Shown: positions 1 through 11,700 of the stretch, one piece after another | Position numbering within the stretch: the first letter of the stretch is position 1 | Layout: each line of letters starts with the position of its first letter | DNA from: Klebsormidium nitens | Taxonomy: Eukaryota > Streptophyta > Klebsormidiophyceae > Klebsormidiales > Klebsormidiaceae | Direction of reading: 5' to 3' | DNA: 43,160 bases | Assembly: GCA_000708835.1 (NCBI GenBank) | Contig: DF237096.1 | Span: 1 to 43,160, forward strand | Notes under the pieces: generated by a model | The model's database searches: none | What the model saw: the letters and a program-made list of their open reading frames with translations, nothing else | What the model was told of the DNA's origin: nothing | Translations under genes and position numbers: made by a program

Positions 1-8
1 CCTCCTAC

Positions 9-3000
9 TGCAGCAGCGTGGTATCCATGATGTTCATCTCCTCGACGATGTATTGCGTGGTGTCGACCTGGATTCTGTCGCCCACCGAGAACGGATTCCG
101 CACGAACAGGAACATGAGGGACACGAACATGTCTTTGGCGGTGGTCCCAAAGATGAAGGTGGCGGGGAGGAGCCACGTCGAGATGATCACCTAAACAATG
201 TCGGGCTTTTGGGCTTTAGAATTGGCCACGTTTGCAAGAAAAGAGTTTTGGCGAAAAGCACTGCTTCCGGTTGCGAAATTTCAAGGGAATGCTTCTTTTG
301 GCAACAGTGCCGAAAATGAAGGTGGCGGGGAGGAGCCACGTCGAGATGATCACCTGGACGGAGTTAAAGGCTTTTCTTGCGTCGGCTGAACTTGAATTTG
401 ATTTGCCAATGTGACGACAACATCTGCTTACAACCACAATACTCTTTTACCGAACGCAAGGATCCTTGACGGTGTTCAAAGGATAATGGTAACAGGGAGG
501 TACCCCGTCGAATCAACAACGTAAATGACGTCAAAGCCACTAGCACTGAAACTTCCCAAGGTCCACAACTTCTGGATTGATAGGAAACGGAATGCTTTCA
601 ACCGCGAATCATGACTGTACTGACCGGACCTCGTGTCAGGGAAAGTAATTGAAGCAAGCATCTCGCCAGCACAAGTTTGATTGAGTGTGCGGCACATGAA
701 AGCAAGAAACCGCACAACCTTCAATATGCCGAAAACTTGGAGGAGTCAGAAGATATATGTCCTTAGGATACGGTCCCGCAAGCGTTGAAAGCAAGCTAGG
801 CCAAAACGTTTTCTTCCTACAGTCTCTCAAGTAGATTACAGGCCAACCGCTAGACTGCCAGGATCTGCGAGGCGCTGATGTCAGAAGACGAGCAGGTAAA
901 TACGGACGAGCAAGACGGCGAGGATGACGTCAGCAAGGGAGCAGGGGAACAGGGAGAAGAGAACAACAAGAAACGGACAAGGACGTAATCATTTAAGTCC
1001 TGAGACATATCAGCTGTAAGAGTCTCAGGAAACAAAACGATTGACACCTACCAGCAGCCGCGTGGCGCTGATGTTGAAAACGAGCAGATAGATGATGACG
1101 AGGAAGAGGGCGAGGATGACGTCAAGCACCCAGTGCAGCTTGGCCACCACCGTCTTGGTATCGCTCAGCGAGAGCGCCAGCGCCTTGCGCTCCTTGTAGA
1201 TGCCCACCACCTATCAGGACGTGCCACGTGTCAGGCGCCAGTAAAGGCTGGGTTTTCTCGGAAGCGCTTGTCGGAGGCGGTTTCTGTTCCATTCGGGATT
1301 CCAATCGATTCAGCGACCTGTAAGCCCCGTGAATAGTAACGGACTGGCAGGCTTAGTTTGGGGTTAAGTAATACGAGTGCAGAGCCCTTAACCCTCTATT
1401 TCCGGAATCTAATCAAAACTCGGGCTCACGTTTACCCAGATCACGAAACCGTATCGATGAGACGCTGACAGACACAAGCAGACTCCTGCAATTGTAGGAG
1501 TGTAGCAGTCGGGATGCGGGGTGAGAGAGACCACGGTCATGCCCTAAATCTTTTCCAAGGTTGCCTAGTTCGATTGGACACCAGCTCCTTGAACCTCGTG
1601 CTCCCGTCGAAGATTATGATCCAACAATTTCACGCTCAGAGACAAAGTCAAAGCTCCTTTCGTATCCACTCACCCAATTGATGAGCGCCTGCTTCGCACT
1701 CCTGTCTCTCCCTTTCTGACAAGCGTCTCCAACTTTCCAACTTATGAGGCTGATTCAGGCATTCACTTGACCAAAGGGTCAATGTTTCGCCGAAAGAACA
1801 CTCTCCAAACGCCTACTTGACTCAAACAGCTACTGACCCAGTTGATGAGCGCCTGCTTGGTGATCCTTTTGTCCTCCTTCTTCTTGAGAGCATTGTCAAA
1901 TGCAAGCCACTCAAAGCACGCACCCAAATGGTCCAAAGCGTGAACATTTCGGCTAGAAGACGAACTTCAGAGCTGAACAAATAGCTGCTCACCCAGTTGA
2001 CGAGCGCCAGCTTGGTGATCCGGCCCCGCTCCACGCCCTCGAACGTGCACAGCGCGCGCTCCGCGGTCGCCTCGTCGAGGAAGTGCAGCAGGTCGTCTTC
2101 CGTGAGGTAGTTCTGCCCCGGGCTGGCCACGTTGCGGAAGATGCGCCGCGCCACCGCCTTCGCCTGAAATTCGCTGTCGATCTCCGACTCGTCCTGTACG
2201 AAACAGTGTGAAAAGATTTGCCGGCTTTCTTCAAAAGAGAGGACAAAGTTTGTCCGAAGATATTTTGATGAGGAAAATTTGTTGATGCCGTGTGTTACGT
2301 CACCGCCTTGGCTTGGGAATCGCTGCGATCTCTGGCTCGTCCTGTACGAAGAAGCGTCAAAGAAGTTGCTTGGATTGTCCGAAAGAGCGTATGAAGGGTG
2401 TCCAAAGACTGTTTGCCACAAGGGAAGATTCGTCGTGTGTTGCGCCACCGCCTTAACCTGAAATGCTGGCAATCTCCAAGTCGTCCTGCTTGAAAGAGCG
2501 TCCGAAAGGAGTTCCGGAAGTGTTTACAAGAGCGACTGAATATTGGTTGAAGAAAATCTGCAGCAAAGAAGAAGAAGAAGAAGTCCGCTGTTGATGCCGC
2601 GCGCCGCGCTACCGCCTGGCCTGGAACTCGCTGTCGTCCCGCAGAGATGCGTCCGCAAAGCAGTTGTGAGCGGTGAAGGATGATTGAAGAGTGTCTGAAA
2701 CGAATCCATCTTGCCAAAAGACCGTTCGGTTGGTAGCAGCAAAAATGCGCTGCTGACCGCCTACCTGAGGCTAGCTAGCGATCTTCGAGGAGGCGTCCTG
2801 AGGAAAGGGATCCCCACGCGTTATGCTGAGCAGGGAAGCATTTTATTAATGCGTCTACAGGAGCGCTTGAAAGGTGTGCAAAGAGTGTCTTGGTAGATCG
2901 AAGGGAAAGTCAATTTATCAAAAGCCGAGTGTGTCACCCCTTGGTCTGAAAGTCGCTATCGATCTTCAGGACGTCCTGCTCTGACCAAAGGTGGGCCCGA

Positions 3001-6000
3001 AAGTGTCCAGAATAAGGTCAAAATTGGGTCAAAAGAGTATTCAATGACAGTAGAAGATGATTGGTAAGGAGCACTAAGCACAATTGCGGCGTGACTGCCT
3101 GAAATCGGCTGGACCTTCGCTCAGTCACTCTGCCAGAGCGTTCAAAAGACCGATAGAGGGTGTCCAGAGAGAGGCCCGAAGACGATACTACTATGATTTC
3201 TGAGCAAAGTGGTGAGCGGACTATCTGCCGGATGCGCAATGAACAGAGCATATTACTTGGCATTGCTGATGATTCCCACTTTTGGAGTGAGGAAAGCGTC
3301 GCATGATTTTCGGAAGATGCCTGTGCAGCGTCCAGTTTGTGTGCGACATGTGGAAACAACAACCTGGTCGTCCTTGAAGACCAAATCGCCCCACCAAAGA
3401 ACGCACATCTCGACAATATTTCCAAAAAAGTGCTCCAGTGCCTGTGACTATGCGCTGCTAGTTTCGGGTCAGCCTGCAAAGACCTTCGGTAACACCTCTC
3501 TTACAAACACAGACGGTTTTCAGAACGCACAAGCGGGCTTCCCACCTGGTGCGAGATGATGGACGAGTACGTCCGGATCTTGGTGCTCCGGACGAACTTG
3601 ACCAGCTTCTTGAGCCCGTACGCGGACACCGTGTCCGACGTCAGGTACTGCAGCTTGTGCGCCTCGATCGGGATGGCGCTCTTCACCTGAGTACTCGGAG
3701 CACATGGGTTTCAGAACGAAGTATACTTTCGAAGAAGCAGTACGGTCCTGAATTCAAGATTGCTCGGAGCGAAATCGGATGCATTTGGTTGGTCGATTCA
3801 AAGTAACGAGCTCAGCTGCTACATATAAGAAGTCTTTTTCAGCGATCCCTTTTCTACCGTTTATCTCGGGGAATTTTCCTCAAAGAAATGCACGCTACAA
3901 GCAGCAACTGATGTACTGATTGTGCTCAAGAAGCATGTTCGCGCTCTTAAGTGGTCAGCGCGCGCTTTTCCTACATACCGGAAGCCTGCCGCCCAAGCTA
4001 CCGTGGTAAGTTCGCGAGAGCTTTACCTGTGCGCCAGGTGTCGGCACCCGGATGCTTCGACTCGAGTGGGGCGATTCCTGATTCCCGACATTACCCCTGA
4101 TGTCAGCAGCATCCCCGGATGACCTCATCCGCGTGAGCCGCGGGTTCGGAGCATCTTCCACAATCCCGGGACCGTTTTCCAAACCCCGCGCATCGCCGTT
4201 CCGCTCCATATAGTTTCGTTCCTCAGGCACCGCCGGCTTCTGAGCCGAACGTGCGCTTGAGCCCGCCTTTCGGAACCGTGACCTCCGGCGGGGCCTCGTG
4301 TTGGTCTGTGGCGGGAACGATCGAGCTGGGTTGCGAGAGCTGTTCGAGCAAGAACTGCCGAAACAGGGCCTCTTGTATGCGGTCGAAGTAGGCGCGGCGG
4401 TGGAAGCCGTTGGCCGCGACTTTTACGAGGAGGACCTTGAGGACCGCTAGTGCGCTCGTGATCTGCAGGATCGGGGTATGTTCTTCGGTGCAGATTGGAA
4501 CGGACACTAACTCTGCAGTAAGTGTAGATATGGCCCTGAAAGCCAACAAGTCTGCGAGTGCTTTTGTCTGCGGAAGCGAGCCGGATTCCTAAGAGGATGA
4601 CGAGGAGACCGATCGATCTGGAGAAGGTCAAGGAAACCGCTTTGATCAACATGCAGGGTAAGCGGAATCGAAGCCAACGGGCTGGAAGCTAGACGAGATG
4701 CATATCAAGCAGAAAAGGTTGGGAGAGATATTGACGAATCTGACGGCACTCGGGGACTTCCAGCACAAGAGAGTGGTAAGACCAGAGAAACCTGGAAAAG
4801 AAGCCAGGCGGGTCACAATTGAGCCAGCTTTTGGCACCCTCCAGGATCTTTGGTAACACCACGATCACATTTGAGCAAGCAAGAGAGTGAGAAATACACC
4901 GGACGAGGACAAGCACATGGACGTGGAGAGTAACTGTGGAGGCAAAGAAGTGGGCGACAGGGAATACGGATTTTTGGCTCACCTGAAGGCAGATTAGGAT
5001 CTTGGAGATGATGTTGAGCTTGCGAGCGGAGGCGGTCTTGGGGTCGTAGAAGATGAACCAGACTAACAGCACCTGTGGGGAACGGGACGTAAAACTGGTC
5101 CTGGTCACTTGATGTTACTTTCTGAAGTCTCTCGGTCCTTCAAATAAGTGTCCGGTCTTTCAAGATTGAGAATTGAGAGCTCCTGGCCGATGAGGGGATT
5201 AGCGAGGCGGCAGCAAACGCAAAAGTCGACCAGGGGCACTGCTGTCTTCGTCTGAGACTCTGCTCATTCAAGGCGACTCTACTAAGTGCTCACGAAAGCG
5301 TCACGCTCTGAAAGCTTTTCTAAGAGAATGCAGCTGTCAAGCATTCCAACTTTCGCACGAGGATGGAAACAAGGACAAGCATTTCTTCGCATGCTGGGCG
5401 CTCGTTGATGATGACGTCAGCATGACGCACCTGCGCGAGCCAGAGGCAGTTGGCGACGCTCTTGCGCAGGCCGTAGACGAAGTAGAGGACGCGGTTCTTG
5501 AGCAGGAAGTTGCGCTCGATGACGCGCACCAGCAGCTTCACGAGCCACGACGCAATGTAGCGACCGGAGAGGAGCACGAAGGCCAGCAGGAGCCACTGCA
5601 CAGATTAGACATGGCTTCAAAGCCTCGTCCCGCTTCTGTGAAAGTTCAGAGCGTCTGAGCGTTTCTTTCAGCCTATTACAGTTGCAGGGCAAGGGTTGCG
5701 GCGGGGCTCGCTTGAGGTTTAGGGTGAGATGGGGTCTGTAAAGCTGCACCTTTTTTTACTTGTAAAGGCCGGCAATGTGTCGGTTTGAGTTTCTCGCTCA
5801 TCGCACATTTGAGCTCTCTGACAGAAGGAAGCGACTGCTCGCACTTGCTCAGTAGAACTCGATTGAGTAGCGAATGTCGTTCAAGCAAACGAGTTTGCAG
5901 CAGGTTCTGAATCGCTTACAGTTGCCCACGAGTTGACATCGAGGAAGATTAGGGCGTCTGGTTTTAAAGGAAAAACATCCGGCACAGACCCCTTCAAAGC

Positions 6001-8205
6001 AGACGAGTACCACTGTGATTTTGCTTCCGGAGGGTACAGGACAACACCAGTCTTGCTAGGCTTGCCTTCCATATTTCCAGGTCGAGCCATTTGTCCTTCC
6101 TGGGGGGGTTCACAACGGCAGTAACGATGACCCCCGCCAAGAGGAGAACTGTGACCAGCAGTTGAATGAACATGAAACAGGACAGGCGCTTGTCTGGTTT
6201 CGTCTCTTCGGGGAGAATCTCGTCATCCTGCATCAAAAGAGGCAAGGCTTGTTCAGCAAAGAGAACAGGGTACCTACTGTGCTGCAATCATAAATGCTCG
6301 AAAATTCAGCAACAACGTACTGAGCTCCCGAAGTCGATTGTGAGGCTTTGACTTCTTCGCTGGATCAGCCCGCTTTCCAAAGGGCTGATATGTTCTGAAA
6401 GTGCATGCTTCAAGCAGCAACGGCGCGCACTCGGAAGCAGTCAATTCAGGCAAAGAGACTGAGAAAGCGGACGGCACACGGACTCTGGCTTATTGTATTG
6501 TCCACTATGATCCTTTATTGAGACGCTTGCGTCTTCTAGTCACCAGAGTCCTTTTAAAACGAACCCGTACCTGGAAAGGGTCGTTTTCCTGAGGGGATAT
6601 CGGTCCAGACTTTGGTACTGTAGACTTGGGCGACTTTTCCAGCGGTCCTGATCGACTTGGAGTGGAACGTTGCACAAAGCGCGGGGTCGCTGGGTTGCTG
6701 GACGTAGCTTTGGGGGTGGGAAGGATTGTGTCGTTCTCCTGCAAACGAGATCTGCAGAGTAGGCGCCAGAATGTTGACAGGTGACTCACATTTTTGAGAG
6801 ACTGCTTGCCAACAGCAAGTAAGAGATGCTTGAGGGCGCAAGTGCTCGAAGGAGTTGATACAGTCCCATCCTCACAAACTTAAGAGTTGTGAAAAAACAG
6901 ATTCAGCGAGCAAGCCAGAAAGGTGACTTCCCAAGCGCACGAAGATAAAACCACTTTGAGTACCCTTCAGGTCAGAGTTGCCACCCATAAGATTCGCAGT
7001 TCTTAATGACAATACTCTGGCTCTGCTTCAATCCAAGCTTCTGGACTGGTCCGAGTTCCTTGCCTGGTGTATATGCGAGTCAGCCTGACAGCATGTGCGG
7101 CGCTTCGGAACCGTAGGTTGGGACCGCGCGGTCCTGCCGTTGCCTCCCCATTGCTGCTGCTGTCTTCGTCGACAGTCACTGAGAAAGTTCGTGGCGACCC
7201 GGCGGTAGAGTTGGCCCTTGGGGCACCTTCAAAGCATAAAACGTTAGGACTAGGTTACCAGCTCAGAGTACAGAAACTTGGGACATATCTGCAAGCTGCC
7301 AGTGGAGGGGCATAGACGCTTGCTTCCAAGGGCTAGTCAATCTGATCTCATCAAGGAAGGGAGTGGCAGCGTTCAATCAATGATTTACCAAAAGCGCAAC
7401 TCAAAGGAAGTTGCACTTTCGTTGCCAGAGTCTCAGACTCAGGGTCGTATGGAGCATTTTGATCTACATGGTCAAATGTACACACCGTCAGGTTTGTATA
7501 GGAAGAAAGCTACCATTATATACTTGATGTTTCTTTGATTGCTTCCTAGGCTGGGATCACAACCAGGTGCAATGTTGAGAAACTTTTTTCGCTTCTGAAC
7601 ATCTGAAGACAGCAAGATCCTCAACACGCACACTAGGTGAAATTCTGACTAGCTGTATGGGCAGCCTGTGCTATTGTGAACGGTGAATGGCTTTCACATT
7701 GTGCCATACAGACAGCTTTTGTGGGGAATGATACACCTTTCAAAACATAATGCAGACCTCCATCAACGACTGGCTCCTTGGCAGTCCCACTTCCCATTAC
7801 TATCAGCTGCTTGCCATCAGTTGCAGGAATTTAGCTACTGATTGAAGCTGATTTGTGAACCACTGCAATGCATAATGGAAAGCCACCAATTGAGATCCCC
7901 CAAGCAAATACTACGGCCTCAAGAGTCTTACCTGACAAAGGGCCAGATTTTGGCAGCTCTACACTTCCCATCACTCTTGGCGAGCCTGGTGGAATTGACA
8001 AGCGGAAGTCTGGCTGCCTTGTGTTTGATGGCTGCACTTGGCTCAAATCTGCTGACGGCTCCGCATCTCTGACATGGGGACTGGATAGCTTCTGGTAACT
8101 CTGCTTCTGCGAGTTGCCTGAGAACATTCTGGACATGATAGGGGCTGGTGCTTCGTCCTTGCCATCTGTACTCCATTCTGATATCCGCTGTGGCGTAGGG
8201 TCCAT
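9..8205 (-). CDS. MSL: MscS-like mechanosensitive ion channel, plant class II (MSL10-type), 3' end off the window
   Basis: Stretch-activated channel of the plasma membrane in plants (family knowledge). Exons, in transcript order: 8205-7932 (start ATG 8205, just after an acceptor-like TTTGCAG), 7226 to about 7090, 6738-6571, 6227-6066, 5595-5431, 5072-4983, 4462 to about 4230, 3686-3546, 2193-1993, 1210-1052, 190-9, then a GT donor at 8-7 and the window edge. Recognisable segments: Ser/Pro-rich cytosolic N-terminus; membrane helices in exons 4-6; NRVLYFVYGLRK; AYFDRIQEALF; ARRIFRNVASPGQNYL; KERKALALSLSDTKT; then the MscS pore and beta region with FIFGTTAK, NPFSVGDRIQVD and VEEMNIM. Phase is consistent except at the 7090-6738 and 4230-3686 junctions, where a small exon may be missing. 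Exon 4 ends with a GC donor. Five introns hold decayed copies of neighbouring exon edges. Confidence 0.92.
305..360 (-). repeat. Decayed copy of the 5' edge of the MscS pore exon
   Basis: Bases 316-357 repeat 151-192 with few changes, offset 165, and again read VIISTWLLPATFIFGT on the minus strand. The copy keeps a CAG acceptor in front of it but loses the frame further on. It lies upstream of the working exon (190-9) in transcript terms, inside the intron. Confidence 0.85.
859..965 (-). repeat. Decayed copy of the 3' edge of the channel exon 1210-1052
   Basis: The minus-strand reading contains VILAVLLVRIYLLVF, which matches VILALFLVIIYLLVF encoded by the exon at 1052-1210; the next codon in the copy is a stop. 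Offset is about 205 bases. The copy lies downstream of the exon in transcript direction. Confidence 0.75.
1665..1875 (-). repeat. Two decayed copies of the 3' edge (donor side) of channel exon 2193-1993
   Basis: The exon ends with codons for ALVNW followed by the donor GTGAGC. Similar sequence, reading ALINW on the minus strand, recurs with a donor-like GTCAGT at 1836 and with a good donor GTGAGTGG at 1672. Offsets are 155 and 164 bases. Both lie in the downstream intron. Confidence 0.82.
2279..3155 (-). repeat. Tandem array of about six decayed copies of the 5' edge of channel exon 2193-1993
   Basis: The exon edge (plus-strand landmark ACCGCCTTCGCCTGAA at 2153, acceptor at 2194-2195) recurs at about 2302, 2447, 2611, 2756, 2936 and 3092. 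Spacings are 149, 145, 164, 145, 180 and 156 bases. Each unit has about 45 bases of exon and about 100 of intron. The nearest copies are the most alike. The 164-base unit contains an added GAA microsatellite near 2570. Confidence 0.85.
3325..3385 (-). repeat. Probable decayed copy of the 3' edge of channel exon 3686-3546
   Basis: A segment with GTGCGACATGTGGA resembles the exon end GTGCGAGATGATGGA near 3550, and the bases to its left also align loosely. Offset is about 207. It lies on the downstream side in transcript terms. This is one of the weaker copies. Confidence 0.5.
7780..7835 (-). repeat. Probable decayed copy of the 3' part of channel exon 1
   Basis: The run GGCAGTCCCACTTCCCATTAC near 7792 resembles GGCAGCTCTACACTTCCCATC near 7952 inside exon 1, offset about 165. 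It lies downstream of exon 1 in transcript terms. Exon 3 (6571-6738) also shares a related stretch encoding PKSGP, so this region may have been duplicated more than once. Confidence 0.55.
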
Positions 8206-8725
8206 GCTGCAAAGATTGCTCAATAGAGCTCAACCACCAGACTCTCAGAGATTCAAAGCAGAAGAGGTCAGCCCCCGCCTCTTCCAAACCCTGTCAAAGA
8301 AGCGCCCTCTCTACATTAAAATGCACCTCTATCAATCAGATTCGTACATCTGGCGTGACAACCTGAAGGCCTCCCGTAGCGCCACAATTGATCTTGGGAA
8401 CAGAGCTCTCTTGAAAGGGAACCCTGGTCCACTGCCACTGCCAGGGAGCGAGTCATGCACTCACCAAACCCTGAATTTGTGACGAGGAGTATAGAATCTT
8501 CGGCGTCGTTCCAGCGCTCCAAAATGCTCGCCTTCTCTTACCTATGTTTTGCGTGCGCCGTTTCAGCGCTGCTCATATGCTGAATTCGACGCCGAAAGAC
8601 GTTGGATCGAATCGGGAGTCGGAAGAAGCATGGTCGCTGCAGCTGAGCTCCGGTCTTGAAAGCTTCCTTGACTTGCAACTTGAACAGGCCGCTTCCCAGC
8701 ACATCGGGTGGAGTGCTATCACATC
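8206..8725. promoter_or_regulatory. Divergent intergenic region between the channel and SGT1 (both 5' ends)
   Basis: The two start codons face away from each other 520 bases apart, so both promoters and 5' leaders must lie here or in upstream non-coding exons. An acceptor-like TTTGCAG directly before the channel ATG hints at a 5' leader intron. I see no clear TATA box. An ATG at 8544 opens a frame that overlaps the SGT1 start in another frame; it would act as an upstream ORF only if transcription begins before it. Confidence 0.6.
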
Positions 8726-11700
8726 ATGGCTACTGAACTGGAGCGCAAAGGCAATGCCTTGTTTGTTGACGAGGATTATGATGCAGCCTTGGAGTGCTAC
8801 ACCCAGGGAGTGGAGATGGATCCCGGCAATGCCAGCCTTTACGCTAGCCGGGCGGCGGCGCATCTGAAGTTGGAAAATTTTCTCGGTAAGCATTTCTCTA
8901 ACATAAGGCCTACTCTGTCTACAAAGGCATCTAACAAAGCCTGAGGGGCAAGAAATCTCAAGTTTTATGGAACTTGTCTGACAAGCTCTTACATCATTTC
9001 GTATCCTGGTATCTGTCTAATTAAGAAGGAAGTGCTGTAACGCCATAAATGGTGGTGCGCACTTACTAGATTTTGTACTTTCTGCAAAGATTGTGTGTTT
9101 GAAGGCATGACTAATCGGTTTTGTTCAGTCTGTTCATACTGTCCTTCATCTTGGGGCAAGCACACTCTTGTTGCTTTGTGATTTCCACCAAATTCGCTAT
9201 TGAAGCAAGTGTGCTATTTTTCAAGTGGGCCAAGGTCCATCTCCATATTTTGCTCTTTGCAGATGCTATCGTGGATGCAAACAAAGCCATCGAGATCGAC
9301 CCTAGCATAAGCAAGGCATACCTGAGAAAAGGGTGAGACATACTGGATGGCAGTGTCCTAGCAAGTGCTTTTTCTGACCTCGGCTGAAGTGGTTTCTTGA
9401 ATATTTCAGGCTTTTGAACGAGTTTTGCAACTTAAGAGCCAACACGTTCTGAAGTGCAAAGCTTGGTCCAGGCACCACACAAATTTGTGCGGCTTATTTG
9501 TCCAGACTGCTTGGACATTAGGACCCCTTCATCCATCCAGAGGCATCAAAGTCCCCAGATCGAAGAATTCAACAGTTCGTCTCACCAAACCGGATGGCAG
9601 CTATTTTGAAGTACAATCTACATATACTTGTCTACTATTGAATATATTCTCCATCACATGTAGATATTCAGCAAGCTTTGACATGCTCTCTTGCGCAGGA
9701 TGGCATGCTTCTCACTTGAGGAGTTCCAGACCGCCAAGGCAACATTTGAGCAGGGGCTCAAGCTGGACCCCAAAAACTCCCAGTACAAGACATGGATCCG
9801 CAAGTGCGACGTGGAGCTAGCAGGTGATGCTTCTCTCTGATTTGGTACGGCAGATCCCAATATATCTTTGTTGCTGCCTACCTCTTCCGTGATGTCACAC
9901 AATCCTCATTCCCATTCATCTAGTCGGTCTTTCTTTCTGGGCAGAAGATTGAAGGATGGTCTTATGCATACATTCTTACCGTGTGAGAGGCTTGCAGACT
10001 AAAGGAATGATGAGATGTAGGGGCTTTAGTAGCCACATTGAATGCTTGCTGTCGATGCTAACTCCGCCAAGTGACGAAGCTTTTCCACGTTTTATTAAAT
10101 GTTTATCCCCAGGTTTTATCGTAGTTTTCTCTCTTTATAAACTGTATAAGATGTGTTTCAGAGATATCCTCACGTGTTCTCTTTCTTGTTTGGCTGCTGC
10201 TTACAGTACCCTGTTGTTCTCCTTCTCGGCATGTATGATCTTCTCCTGTGCTTTGCTTATCAGAGCAACTCAGATTTTCTCATCAGCATCCCCTCGTGCT
10301 AATTTAATGTCACCATTGCAGATGAAAATGAGCCCTCAGAACCAGCACCCGCTGTCACCAGTTCCGTTCCGACTCCTACCACCTCAAGCCAACCAGCGAA
10401 AGAGTCTCCGTCTGTCAGTCCCAAAACGGAAGTAAAGGACGAGGAGACAGCAGAGGCGCCTGAGCCAAGCCCTCCACAAGTCTCGCAGCCGCCGCTACCG
10501 CCGCCCAAGTACAGGTATGTGTTTATGGTGGACGTGTGTCGAGATTGATGATCGGTAAACAGCGATTGCATTGCTTGTCTGGTAAGCAGAGACTGCTTCA
10601 TGCGTGATGCTTGATGACTTTGCAGCGGATTCGGTTCCCAGGCTCCGTATTGAACCTCTTGCAGAGGATTGATTAAGGAGACCTTGGCAGAGGCTTCTGC
10701 TTCTTGTCTAGTCCCGAGCATGGACTCTCGGTAACCACTTTAATCGTACTTCTGTCGAGTTTCTACAGATTGACAGATTGCGTCCAGGAAGTGAGGCCTG
10801 AAGGTGTAGCATAATGTCAAGGCCCTCAATATACGAAGGCGACTGAGCAAGATTGCATTTGTCTGCAGACATGAGTTCTATCAAACAGCCACCCAAGTAA
10901 CAGTGACTGTGTTCGCGAAGAAGATCAAAGCAGAGGAGCTGAAAGTGGAGATCGGGGTACAAACGGTAAGTCGTCTTGCTCACGAGCTCCAACAAACACA
11001 GACCGGTCATCCATGCTGTCCTCGATGAACATTATGCAAGTCAACGTCAGCCTTCTGATCTTCGAACTTTTGCAATTCTTGACCCGAAGCTCGATCAATC
11101 GGTGCCTGTCTTGAAAGCCTGCGATCCACCCAGCAAAACACCAGTATCATGTTGGCTTCTCGAACTCGTAGGTCGTAATTGGGTAAGAAGCTGCAAGAAT
11201 CGATGGCGTCGCTTTACCTGTCCAAAGTGGTTTTGTTTTGTTGCAGCTGAGCGTCAAGATCGACACGGGAGACGGGGATCCCTATTCTCTGCAGCTGCGG
11301 CTATACGGAAAGGTATGCTCGTCGATACACTAGCAGTAACGTAGGCACCTCTCGGTATCGACCAGGAATGGATCTGCCTCTTGGTTCCTATACTTGACCT
11401 TTGAAACACGCACACGAAAGCGCATCCGAACTTTAAAAGACACGGCGAAGGAATACTCGGAGCCTCGAACAAGCTCTCTGTAGGGAAGACTGCAACGCAG
11501 GAATTCTGAGCAAGATCGAAAGAACGGCCAAGCCCCAAGAAAGCCCTGCTTCTTGAGTGGTACAGGCTTCGCTTAGAGTTAGCCTTGCTTTGAAGCTGCG
11601 TGTGCGAGGTCTGTGGCTTTCTAAGCGATTGCCGTACTTTTACGTGAGTATGGCAAAGGGTCCTTTCTTTCTTTCCTTGAAACTCATTTCGTATTTCACA

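Noticed and set aside
4125-4652. Minus-strand open frame of 175 codons
   Set aside because: It overlaps the channel exon 4462-4230 in a different frame; the real frame carries AYFDRIQEALF.
7067-7315. Plus-strand open frame of 82 codons
   Set aside because: The minus strand here reads a phase-compatible channel exon (NSTAGSPRTFSVTVDEDSSS); the plus frame has no motif.
8544-8867. Plus-strand open frame over the SGT1 start
   Set aside because: It overlaps the TPR exon in another frame and has no motif; at most an overlapping upstream ORF.
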